Below, piece by piece: positions 21,566 through 32,293 of a stretch of DNA of 64,000 bases. A program made the translations under genes and the position numbers. The stretch spans positions 29,037-93,036 of the forward strand of contig LLCB01000239.1 in NCBI GenBank assembly GCA_001414345.1. The letters are read 5' to 3'. Below the pieces are notes generated by a model that was not told the DNA's origin, did no database searches, and saw only the letters and a list, made by a program, of their open reading frames with translations. Within the stretch, counting starts at the first letter, position 1. The number at the start of each line of letters is the position of its first letter. This DNA is from Hymenoscyphus infarciens (Eukaryota; Ascomycota; Leotiomycetes; Helotiales; Helotiaceae).

Positions 21566-21765
21566 TAAAGGAAGGAGCATCTTTAAGGGGTTCAAGCTCC
21601 GTGATCAGAGCCAGCGTGCACGAAAATTGCCTACAGGATTGGAAACAATATTGAACCCGCAAGCAGCACTCAGCTCAGTGACACCATTTCCAGTATCTTT
21701 GTTAGCTGTTCCAGATACGCAACCGTCGAGCAGAAGTAGTACGTCGGACTCAGCTTCCTCCGATA

Positions 21766-21863
21766 TACTTCGTCCCAGGCATAACAATTGCGGCAGAAGC
21801 GAAGTAACCCCCCATGAAAATCGGCCAAAAACCCTGAGTAATTGTTATGCCTGGGACGAAGTA
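21766..21863. mobile_element. 98-bp palindromic micro-element
   Basis: Inverted repeats TACTTCGTCCCAGGCATAAC and its complement at the two ends, about 24 bp each. It sits inside the caspase-like coding region just before the DGC block. The same CTGGGACGAAGTA motif recurs at about 22505-22520 and in diverged form near 22662 and 22768. Confidence 0.8.
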
Positions 21864-22386
21864 TGCTGAAATCCGTTCCACTTGGCGTTGGCTCGGCTAC
21901 AAAGTGTAAGCGTTTACTTTACTATTTCAAGCCCATGGGTACAAGCTATACGTTTAATATTGAAACTTTTAGACAAAGAAGAGAAAGTTTATCTGGCCCA
22001 TCACAATTGCCGAATTCTTGCTACTGTACCATGTCCCCCATAATATGCAATCTTCTTATCTCCCTTCTTATCCCCGCCTAGCTCCACAAAATCCAAGATC
22101 TTCCTGTTTAGTCTCTTGTGGCTTCCTTCGCTTGGAATATTCCACACCTCACCTCAACCTGATAGTTGTAGGCCATCTTGAACACGTTGGCCAAGCTGTT
22201 CACCTCGACTGAATGTGGATCTTCGTCTTCCCAGCAGATGAGAAGAACATCAACCGGCGAGTACGCTTGCGACTCTCATTTGGAAAAGCTGCATTTGCTG
22301 CTTGTTGGAGAGATTCCCTGTTTCTTTGATAGAGATGTGGTACTGGATACGTCCTAGCTCTTGAAGTGGGGGTGGCCAATTACTTA

Positions 22387-23178
22387 GTCTCTGGCGAAAC
22401 AAAGGTTATTCAGGGGGGGTCACTTTACAGACTTTTCAGGGGTTTTTTGGTAGCATAAAGCTACGGAAATATGGCAATTGCCCCATTTGGATAACCTTTG
22501 TTACGCCTGGGACGAAGTAGAAGGCCGTTTTTTGCTAAAACTGGGACAATTTCCAAACATCAGAACGTTCGGAAACTTAACGGGTTATTTTAAAGTTCAA
22601 GCTAAAAAAGGAACACCACAAGGGGCGGGGAGGCTTATGCAGGGACAAGGAGAGTCCCGTACTTCATCCCAAGCCTTTTAAACGTTCTCCACATTTCCGA
22701 TGCTTTATGCCAAGTACCGAAAACCCCCTGTAAGTTCTATAAAGTGACCCCTTTGTTTGACGTTTGAAAGGCCTGGGACGAAATACTTCGTCTCTACTCT
22801 GTAGTGTAACAAAGGTTATCTGAATAGAGCAATTGCCACATATCCGATGTCTTATGCTACGAAAGGGGGTTGTAAGAAGTCACCGTCACCCCCCCTCGGT
22901 TTCTGCCTTGCTACTTCGGGAAAATAGTGGGATAGATCGAAGCATTCAATACCATTCTATGGTCCAAATCCCTCTCACCGCCTACCCTGGGTGACGCTTA
23001 TTTTCTCCAACCCCCTTTCGTGCCAAAAAACCCCTGGAAAGTGTACTATCCCCCCCTGAACTAAATGTAATCGCACGGCCGCTGTGCCATACTAAATGTC
23101 TGTGCACTCTACTTTTAGTTCTGGGGAGGTGGTGAGTATAAAGTGACCCCTCTAAATAACCTTTGTTTCGCCAGAGAC
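22387..23178. mobile_element. Composite inverted-repeat element (792 bp) with nested palindromes
   Basis: Outer 24-bp terminal inverted repeats begin GTCTCTGGCGAAACAAAGG (22387-22410; complement at 23155-23178) and continue imperfectly into a GTCACTTTA motif. Inside, an inner pair GATAACCTTTGTTAC / GTAACAAAGGTTATC (about 22490-22820) forms a second inverted structure, and flanking TAGCATAA ... GGCAATTGC stretches pair as well. A 95-bp palindrome (23044-23138) lies near the right end. No coding capacity. No convincing target-site duplication was found, so the outer boundary is provisional. Confidence 0.65.
23044..23138. repeat. 95-bp palindromic repeat, copy 1
   Basis: Starts TACTATCCCCCCCTGAAC and ends in a diverged complement (GTTCTGGGGAGGTGGTGAGTA-type end). 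Interior has CGCACGGCCG and GTCTGTGCAC. Same length and layout as the copy at 23241-23335 but more diverged arms. Confidence 0.7.
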
Positions 23179-23240
23179 GAGGGATAAGTCAAGCAAGTTT
23201 TGGTTCTGGGAAACAGGATCACCCTCGTTGTTTCCAGTTG

Positions 23241-23335
23241 TACTATCCCCCCCCCTAATTACATTGTACGCGCACGGTCGTTTTAGTGTGGCAGATGTCT
23301 GTGCGCATACAATGTAATTAGGGGGGGGGATAGTA
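23241..23335. repeat. 95-bp palindromic repeat, copy 2
   Basis: Near-perfect inverted repeat: TACTATCCCCCCCCC then TAATTACATTGTA at the left and its complement at the right, with a loop containing CGCACGG and GTCTGTGCGC. Capable of forming a long hairpin. No TSD can be separated from the TA ends. Confidence 0.85.
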
Positions 23336-23676
23336 AGTCCAATCAATTCTTTTAATAGCAGGCCTAGTTGGTTTCAGGTCATACCAACTACCCCAGATCA
23401 AAGCTATATCCCATCATGTTTCGGGTAACATTTCAGACGTTTTGAAGGCGATGCGACGGTTTTAAAGATCTTGAGATGATAAGACAACAAATATAATGCC
23501 CGAGCTTCACATTGGATATATTACAGACGACTGCGCAGCGACTTTCTAAGAGTTCTCCAGCATGCTCAATATTGTTGTTTGATACAACCCATTCTCTTCT
23601 TGTAATATTCTACATTCGCTCCTTTCTCTCCACTTCTCTAAAAGCCCTTTTTTCAACCAATTATCTACCAGTCAAC

Positions 23677-24050
23677 ATGCGTTTCTTCGCCATTTTCGTC
23701 CTTGCTGCTGCCCTTGCCGGCGAAACTATTGCTCGTAAGTGGATCAGGTCCAGTTGCTATGTTTGATGTTATAAGCCCGGTAATATGAACTGACACTATT
23801 TCAACCTTCAGTTCCTCAAAACCAACGTGGCGGCAATAACCAGGTCGGTAATAACCGAGCCGGCGGTGGTCGTGGAGGAGCTGCCGCTACAGGAGCTGCC
23901 ACAGGTGCTTCTATCATCGGAAAAGCCTGCGAGATCAGCGCCAACCAGTCTCTCCGATCTGGGACATGTGTTAGCGAAGGTCAATGCCAAGTCGACATTC
24001 CACCAAATGAGTCCAGCACATCTGCCAGCAACGACTGTGTATCAGCATAG
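23677..24050 (+). CDS. Small secreted Cys-containing protein
   Basis: 98 aa in two exons (23677-23734 and 23812-24050) with a 77-bp GTAAGT...CAG intron. The N-terminus MRFFAIFVLAAALAGETIA is a clear signal peptide with a likely cleavage after the Ala. A Gly/Asn/Arg-rich low-complexity stretch follows (NNQVGNNRAGGGRGG), then an Ala/Gly stretch, then a C-terminal module with four cysteines: GKACEIS, SGTCVSE, GQCQVD, NDCVSA. Four cysteines suggest two disulfides. No family recognised; effector-like or cell-wall-associated secretion is inference. It lies between a transposon nest and a 16-kb RIP block, the kind of place where fungal effector genes are often found. The start is fixed by the signal peptide, and the splice is required because the unspliced frame stops at once. 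Confidence 0.75.
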
Positions 24051-24480
24051 ATGCACACATATGACACGCTATTTGGGGAACAGGGAATACAGGTTGGGGT
24101 TAGGAGCGAGGTTCATGGAATATTTACACTACTTGACTTATTTTCTCGATGCGATAGCAATAAAGAGTTCAGTTTGAGCATCGAAATTTTGATTGTCCTA
24201 CCCAGGCTGTGATTCTCTGTCGTACGCCCGTCTCTAATAATACACTGGAGGTTTGACTTAGGTGACTCCACAGATTCCGCGGTTCTATGTGCTAACTGAA
24301 CAAACCTTCTATTATGATTTTCAATGAACAATCACTGACGAAGTGCAAAAATAATAAAGCTCCTAGCATCAACGCAATAGCAGTTGAGTTCGTGAAGTTT
24401 GTAGAGAAGAGACACCTTTCTCTATACTTCTATAAATTTCAATCTTGAGATTAAAACGGTATATTCGTAGCGACGCGATA
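24051..24480. other. Transition from unique to AT-rich DNA
   Basis: Downstream region of the small secreted gene, non-coding, grading into the RIP-like block at about 24480. Nothing recognised. Confidence 0.4.
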
Positions 24481-27209
24481 ATTGTTCGGGATATAGGCTG
24501 GTTTAAAGCCAGCATTAGGTTGAAAATAGCTAGGCTACTCTTAGAGGGTTTTAGTAGAGCTAGTAGACTCTTAATAGATTCTTAGACAAGAGTTAAAACA
24601 TATTAATTATAGGTTAAAGCGTATTAGTTATCTAAATATTATAAAGCCTCTAAAGAAAATTGTTTTTATATCTAAAGCTTATGTTTTTTTAAGAGCTAAG
24701 GTTCTTACTTAAGACTTAAAATCAGTTAAGCCTCGAGTAACTAAGTATATAGAGACTAGGTATATAGAAGCTAGATACGTAGAGGCTAGAGACTATATAT
24801 AGTTTATCTCTTATACTTCTTTACTCTTCTCTATAATAATTAGAGTAGTATAAGCTCTTATATATCTAGAGTAACTTTTACTAAATTAGTTAAACATTCT
24901 CTTTATATTATAATAGTATTACTATTAAGTTTTTATAAGTAATACTAAGTTATATAAAAACCTCTATCTACTAAGCGTATATGTTTATATACTTAGTATA
25001 ATAGTACGAAATATATATAATTATAGAAGAGATATATAGAAGTATATTTAGAAGAATAAAGTATATAAATACTAGACTCTAATATAGAAGAAAAAACTAA
25101 ACTAGTCTCCTTCTATTCTAAGTAGAAGTATTAATATATAAAAGATTAGATAATATAAAAGTCTAATAATAATAATAACTAAGATCTTTCTAATATAAGT
25201 AATCTTAAAAGGATAATAGATAAAAGCTAAATATATAATATTTAAATCTTAATATCTTTAGTATATAAGTATTAGTAATTTTAATATATTAGTTAATTTA
25301 AAATAGCTAGCTATTATACTTAGAGTATAGTTTCTTTAGCTAGTATTAACTTATACTAGCTTTAAGAGACTTTGATTCTAAAGCTCTTACTTTTAATTAA
25401 GAAATTATTTAAGAAGTAAAGTCTTTTAATAATTAATTTACTCTTAGGAATTAAGCTTACTTAATAGTTAAGAATTTTAAGCTTTAAAATTCTTAATTAT
25501 TATCTAATTATTAAAGTATCTATTAACTCTTATATAATAATCAGTTATGCTTAGTTATTATATAAGAGTCTTTTAATAGTCTATTACTACTATCTAAACG
25601 CTATAAAGTTAATAGAGTATCGATAGTACTACTAATATCTACGTAATAAGTTATTAAGAGATAAAGCGTTATTAAACTATTTATAGAGCGCGACCTACTA
25701 TCTAATAATTAGACGTCTAAATATCGCGACGAGAATATTAAAATAAAGAGAAAAAGTATATTTCTAGTAGCTTCTTAGATATAATAGAGTAGTTTTAGCT
25801 AGTTCTTATAATAGTTCTAGCTATCTAGTTTAGAGCGAGAGATTTAAAGAGAGATAATAAGAGAAGAGACACTTTATAGTAGTATTAGTTTCTAGTAAAG
25901 TCTAAGTTAACTAGAATAGAATAATACTAATAGTCTATAGAGAAGTTAATATATAGCTTCTAGATTAGATCTCTTTTTTACTAAGATAGACGAAGTTATA
26001 TCTTAATTATATAAATAATCTAAAGTCTATTTAATAGTAGACTATTTAAAGATATAATTAATAAGTTTAATAAGAAGCTTCTTAGTATAGACGCTATTAT
26101 ATAAGTTTATAAGACGAAGCTAAAATATTATTTTATTATACTTAGATATCTAGACTTATAGAAGCTTACTAATCGACGTAATAATTTATAGAAGACTATA
26201 GATATCTTAACTAAGAGTATACTATAGCGTATAGTATTTTTATATATTATAATTAAAGTATTATATTCTAATATAGAAAGAAATATCTAATAATCTCTTA
26301 AAATTATAAGTTTTTTTATCTTTATTCTAAATACTATTCTAACTATTAAGTATCTTCCTCTTTTAGAGAAAGTCTAGTAGTTTAGAGAAAGAATAAGATT
26401 ATAACTAGATCTCTAAATAGAGATAGTAAATCTTCTAAATTTTAGAAAGAATTTTAAGAATAGAATAACTACTTAGTTTTCTTATCTATATATAGAGTAT
26501 ATTATAAAATAAGTACTAGTAGAAGAATTTACTTAAGAAAGTCTCTTTTTAGACTTTATAGAAAATAGTAGTAAGATTTTCTTATAAGAAATCACTAATA
26601 AAGCTTTAGATATCTTTCTTATTAATAACTTTAAGAAGTAGAACTATTTATAAATCTAAGAAATATAATAGCTTAAGTCTATTTATACTACTATAAAGTA
26701 CTATATAAAGAAGTGCTATATAAAGAAGAAATAAAGTAGTCTTAGAATAATTATTATTTCTAAGAAGTTAATAGTAAATCTACTTCTAATATAAGAGTAT
26801 AAGAGTATAAGAGTATATTATAGAAAAAGAGAGGTCTTACGTAACCCCTTTTCTCTATATATATAGTAGAGTTTTCATCTCTTAAATTTAAGCTCCTTAG
26901 AGCGTTTTTAACCTAAAAATACGTTATAGTTATAAGCCTAGTTTATATATATAGTATACTCTATAACTTCTACTTATATATTCAACGTATTATAACGTAT
27001 TTAGAACGCTCTCCGCTATTAGTTAACGTAACTAACCTCTTAATACTTACTCTTAATAATAAGAGAGCTCTTCTAACTTTAAATATAAGACTCTCTTAAT
27101 AAGCGTAAATAAGGACTCTTCTAATAAGCGTAGACAGGACTCTTCTATAAGACGCTCTTAGCTTCGAATATAGCCAAAGCTCTACTTAAGTAGGTATACT
27201 TTAATTAGT

Positions 27210-27673
27210 TATAATAGCACGCTATTCTAGATTATTATATAATAGCTAGATTATTATATAATAGTACTATCTTAAATTACTAGTATTCGTAAAACTGCTA
27301 ATACCTCTAAGCAGTGCTAATACCTCTAATACCTCTAGAGCCGAGATTACGAATAACTAATACTTATATAAACAAAGTACTAAAGGTATTAATATCTAAT
27401 ATTCATATATAGAAGGGATTAAGAATTAGAGGTTATATATTTAGCTTTTCAACTCTTATTATTTAGTATTAGCTATATTAAGTAGGGCTCGGTTATTATT
27501 ATTATTAGAACTTAGAAGCTTTCAAACTCTTATATATAGACGTTTATATTTAGTATAGAAGAGAGATAGTTATTATTTTCTTTTATATTAGTACCTAGTA
27601 TCTATATACGTTATTCTACTATATATACTCCTATATACCTCTACTATAGTTATATATATTTCATACTATTATA
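27210..27673 (+). repeat. LTR retrotransposon 1, 5' LTR
   Basis: 464-bp copy, TATAATAGCACGC ... CATACTATTATA. Near-identical to the 3' LTR apart from C/T and G/A differences. Confidence 0.88.
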
Positions 27674-30600
27674 TAAAAATAATAACTATTCTTTACTAGT
27701 AATAGCCTTAATAATATCTCCTTTAAGCTTATTACTACTCTTTATTTAGAAGTCGATTCGCTCTCGATTTAGAATATTATAACGATATCCTTATATAGCT
27801 AGGTAATTAGAGACTACTTAGATAGCTAGTAATACTAGAGTTTAGTATCTATATAGATAGCTAGTAAAAATCGTGTTTTAGTATATATTAAGGGATTGGA
27901 ATATACTAAGTATTCCTAAGAGTCTTAATAACCTTAGATTTAGTAAATAAGTTAACTTATAATAGTTATCTAGAAGGCTTCTAAATCTAATCTTACTCCT
28001 CTCTCTTCTAAATTAATATCTTTGAAATATTGAACCTAGTTCTACTATAAGGCGTTAAACGCTCTTCTAAGGCTATCTCCCTTTCTAAAAGCCGCCTAAA
28101 TAACACCTATATACTAAGATTTAGAAGATCCTAACAAAATAATAGTTAAAGAGACTAGTAGGACTTCTTAAATATAGACTAGATATAGTTAGTTATATAA
28201 GTTTTAGAAGTAGAGAATTAAGAAATAAGGAATTAGCTAGCTAAGCTAGAAAGATAGATAAGTAATCTTATAATTTAAAGTTAATAAAATACTTCGCTTC
28301 TAAACCCTTTCTAATCTAACTCTCTCTTACTTCTAAGCTCGAATTTATACTCCTTTTAGCTATAAGTAGCTACTCTTAATACCTTCTAATAACTCTCTTC
28401 TAAGGCTATACCCCTTTTTAAAAGACTCTCTAAACCCTCTCTAATCTATAACTATATACTAAGATATAGAAGATCTTAATAAAATAATAAGTAGGACTTC
28501 TTAAATATAGACGATATATAAATAAGATAGTAGTATAAAAACAAAGGATAAAACAATTAGTTAGATAAGATAGATATAATTATAAGTAAACTATAAAGTT
28601 AATAACTTAAAAAACACTCTATCTTTAAACCCTTACTAATCTAATCTTCTTTTAAACCTTCGTTTAAACTCTTCTTTACTTTTTAAAGCCTATGTTTAGA
28701 CCTCTTTTACTTATAAGCCTCTACTTCTAATAAACTTTCTACTACTTTCTAAACCTCGAATTAGATATAAATCAGTTAAGATATACTTTCTATTAGGACG
28801 AAACTTAGAAGTAAGCTCTTAGCTAAGTTATTACTATTTCTTAACTAAATATTATCTAACTCTACTTTAAACTTTTCCTCTAAAAATATCTCTACTAGTA
28901 GATATTTAAAAAGACTATAGTTATAGACCGAGTCCTTACTAGTATAAAGGTTAAAAAAGATAGAAGTTAAAAGAGATAGAAGTAGAATTAGAATAAGATT
29001 ATGTTAAAGAAACTTTTACTAACTTTAAAAGGTTACTTTTTAAGTATAGCTATACTTAGAGAGATACTAGAATTAGAAAGGTTCTTTTATATATAAGATA
29101 AAATAAGATTATACCTTAGCTCTAAAACGTGTCTACTACTCTTAAGAGATATTAGAATTATAACTTTACTAAGATAGTAAATAATCTTTTAGCTATAGAT
29201 AAGGAAAGATACTAAAGCACTAAATATTTATAAACGACCACGCTTATTAATACTAGTACTTTAGTTTAAAAGAATACTTCTCTATTCTTATCTAGTTTAG
29301 CTCTAAACTCCCTATAATATAATAGTAAATCGTCCTCTACTTTAGAAGTAGAATTAGAATTAGAAGATAAATAAGTTCTTAAGTACTCTAAAAGGAATAA
29401 GGTAGCCTATAGGCTTAAGTAACATAGTTCTTATAATAGTACTAAAAAATGTTATACCTAAAACTATACCCCTTTTTTATTATCTTAAATATTAGATAGT
29501 ATTTTTAACATTCAGTATTAAGTTCCTTTAACTAGCTAAAACCCCTTCTTTTATTATTCTAAACTTTAAATAGTATTTTTAATTTTTAGTAATAAACTCT
29601 TTTAACTAGCTAAAACTACCTCTTTTATTATCCTAAACTTAGATAATAATTTCAACTTTAACAATTTAGTTATAACTTTGCCTTTAACTAGCTAAAACGC
29701 TACTAACTCTAGTATAGAGTCTTATAGTTATTACTTTCTTACTTTCTTTTACTTCTAGTAGAGCTAGAAGTTCTTTTTTTATCTAAATTCAACTTAGATA
29801 TAAGTTAGTACACTCTTAAAAGGATAGTAACCTCTTAGTTAAGTTATTACTATCTATAATATTATTAACTTTTTATTTCTAACTTTACTCTAAGTCTCTA
29901 CTAACCTAAGTTTAGATAAACTTACTTTCTTTTATATCTAGTATATTAGATATTTTATTTAAATTTAAATTAGATATAAATTAGTATACTCTCAAAGTAA
30001 GCTCTTAACTAAGTTATTACTATTACTTATAACATTACCTCTTAATATTCGCTTCTAACTCTATTCTAAATTTATCTCTATCTCTACTTTAAATTTTTTA
30101 TACTTTTTAAACTTTTTTAAACTTTAAACTTTTTCTAATCTACTAGACAAGATTAGACTACACTCTTTTAGTAAATATAAATACTTATACTTTAATATTA
30201 AAGGATTAAAAACAAAGTCTCTTTTATAAGTATCTATAAACTAGGTTAGATACGATTCAGATCCTACTTAGTATTCTATAGATAATTTTTAAGGTTTACT
30301 ATATTATCTAAAAGACTTTTATACTAAATATCTAGAAGAGCTAGGACTACTCTAATACCTCTCTAAATAGCTTAATATATAGGAATTAGATAAGAATTAG
30401 ATAAAAGAGTTAATTTATAAAACTCTATTAATACCTTCTAATTCTAGTTACTCTTAATAAGGAACTTATAATAAAAACCTAAGATAAAATACTAACTAGT
30501 AGGAATATTCGAAATTAATAAAGTAAAGAACTAAGACTAAGTTACTACTAAAATAGAGCTTACTAACTCTCTCTAGGCTATAGCCTCTCCTTTCTCTAAC

Positions 30601-31816
30601 TTATTATCCTCCTCTCTACCCTCTTAAGTATAAAGAGCCTAAATCGGCTCTTCCTCTACCTCCTTCTTATAAGGACGCTTCTTACCTTAGCAACCTCCTA
30701 TAACTAGCTTTAGAGAGGATGCTTATAAACTCTTTAAATAGGCCTTAAAGAGAACTTAAACCTAGGTTTAGATAGAGGTCCTACTCTTTATAGTATAGCG
30801 TAAGAACTATTAAATATTAGTAATTAAAACCTCTTTAATAAGTAAGAGGTACTTATAGTAACCTTAGTATAAAGCGCCTAAGTTTCTTCTAAGAGAGTAA
30901 ACTATACCTCTAAACTATTCTTTAGTACTTCTATACTAGTAACGACTAATACCTTATCTAAGGCCTTAATAGCCTTCTTAACCTCCTTCTTCTCCTTCTT
31001 ACCTTAAAGCTTACTAAACTCCTTCCTAATAAACTATAATAACTACCTAAGTTAGAACGAATTTAGTATATATTTAAGATTAAACTTACTAGGATATATA
31101 TAGTATTCTACTTAATATAGTACCTATACTTCTTCGACTTTAGCTTCTTAAAAGTATATATATAATCTCTATTCTAAGATTTTATCTAAAAGTACTAAAC
31201 GTAGTAGACTCGGTAGGTAGTCGGAAGCGTACTAGGAGAATATAGAAGAGGTATTTTACTATATTAGATTAGCTTTAAATTAGGTCTAATTAAGGAGAGA
31301 AGAACTTACTTTTATATATATATATATAATATATATATATGTTCTAGGAGATAAGTTAGTATATAAGAATATACTTAATTAGAAGGTATTCTTACTATTT
31401 ATATTATTTAGATAAAAAGAAAAGAAGAAGAGAAGTTAGAATTAGAGAAAAGCCGCTTACTAATATACTACTTATAATAATAGCTGTTGCTTTACGATTA
31501 TTGTTTATTACTTAATAATTACTATTATAATATATAATAATAGTAAGAATATAATAACTTTGTAGTAGTATACTACTTTCTACCTACTAGCTAATTATTA
31601 GCTTCTCTTCTGTTTATATCCTATTATTATATATAGTAGTAAATAAAGAGCGATTAGCTCTTAAATAATAATACTACTAGCTACTGACTCTACCTCGACT
31701 ACTAGATACTATAATAGTAAGATAAATTATATTCTTTATAATAAAAAGATAAATAATACTCTAATCGACTTAATACTATACTAATTAATTACTAAAGACT
31801 TAGGACGAGTCTTTTT

Positions 31817-31829
31817 AAAGGAGAGGGGA
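31817..31829 (+). other. Polypurine tract of LTR retrotransposon 1
   Basis: AAAGGAGAGGGGA directly abutting the 3' LTR; the primer site for plus-strand DNA synthesis in LTR elements. Confidence 0.85.
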
Positions 31830-32293
31830 TATAATAGTACGCTATCTTAGATTATTATATAATAGCTAGATTATTATATAATAGTACTATTTTGAATTAC
31901 TAGTATTTATAAAACTGCTAATACCTCTAAGCAGTGCTAATACCTCTAATACCTCTAGGGCTGAGATTATAAATAACTAATACTTATATAAGTGAAGTGC
32001 TAAAGGTATTAATATCTAATATTTATATATAGAAGGGATTAAGGATTAGAGGTTATATATTTAGCTTTTTAGCTCTTGTTGTTTAGTATTAGCTATATTA
32101 GATAGAGCTTAGTTATTATTATTATTAGAACTTAGAAGCTTCTAAACTCTTATATATAAACGTTTATGTTTAGTATAGAAGAGAGATAGTTATTGTTTTC
32201 TTCTATATTAGTACCTAGTATCTATATACGTTATTCTACTATATATACTCCTATATACCTCTACTGTAGTTGTGTATATTTCGTGCTATTATA
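31830..32293 (+). repeat. LTR retrotransposon 1, 3' LTR
   Basis: 464-bp direct copy of 27210-27673, ending TTTCGTGCTATTATA, followed by the TTAGT target duplication. Confidence 0.88.

Larger units (their letters stand above)
20343..22386 (-). pseudogene. Caspase-like (peptidase C14) fungal protein, shattered by element insertions
   Basis: Read on the minus strand. From about 22265: PVDVLLICWEDEDP and NSLANVFKMAYNYQVE, a frameshift, KRLNRKILDFVELGGDKKGD, then IAYYGGHGTV with the catalytic-His motif (about 22046-22027), then a stop. A 98-bp palindromic element (21766-21863) interrupts. Next comes DVLLLLDGCVSGTA with the catalytic Cys in DGC, and TELSAACGF. A frame change leads to SCTLALITELEPLKDAPSF. 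The 517-bp element (21049-21565) interrupts; beyond it are SLYNKVLCRIQ, a stop, and PRSIQLSRL. The part from 20750 to 20343 (MSIRLKETLEISDF, VLPEQVKIEASFTSFLTLVI) matches the C-terminal extension found in fungal caspase-domain proteins. It ends at the hAT element. Such proteins are linked to regulated cell death. There are many independent lesions. Confidence 0.82.
27210..32293 (+). mobile_element. LTR retrotransposon 1, complete but RIP-degraded
   Basis: 5,084 bp with 464-bp LTRs (27210-27673 and 31830-32293) that begin TATAATAG and end CTATTATA, flanked by the TTAGT target duplication (27205-27209 and 32294-32298). A polypurine tract lies immediately before the right LTR (31817-31829), fixing the + orientation. 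The internal region (4.16 kb) has no open frame. Near 27990-28260 a degraded gag-like stretch matches, in opposite orientation, a better preserved stretch at about 38100-38370. A partly repeated copy of that stretch lies at about 28380-28560. No reverse transcriptase could be recognised, so autonomy and superfamily are unknown. Confidence 0.88.
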
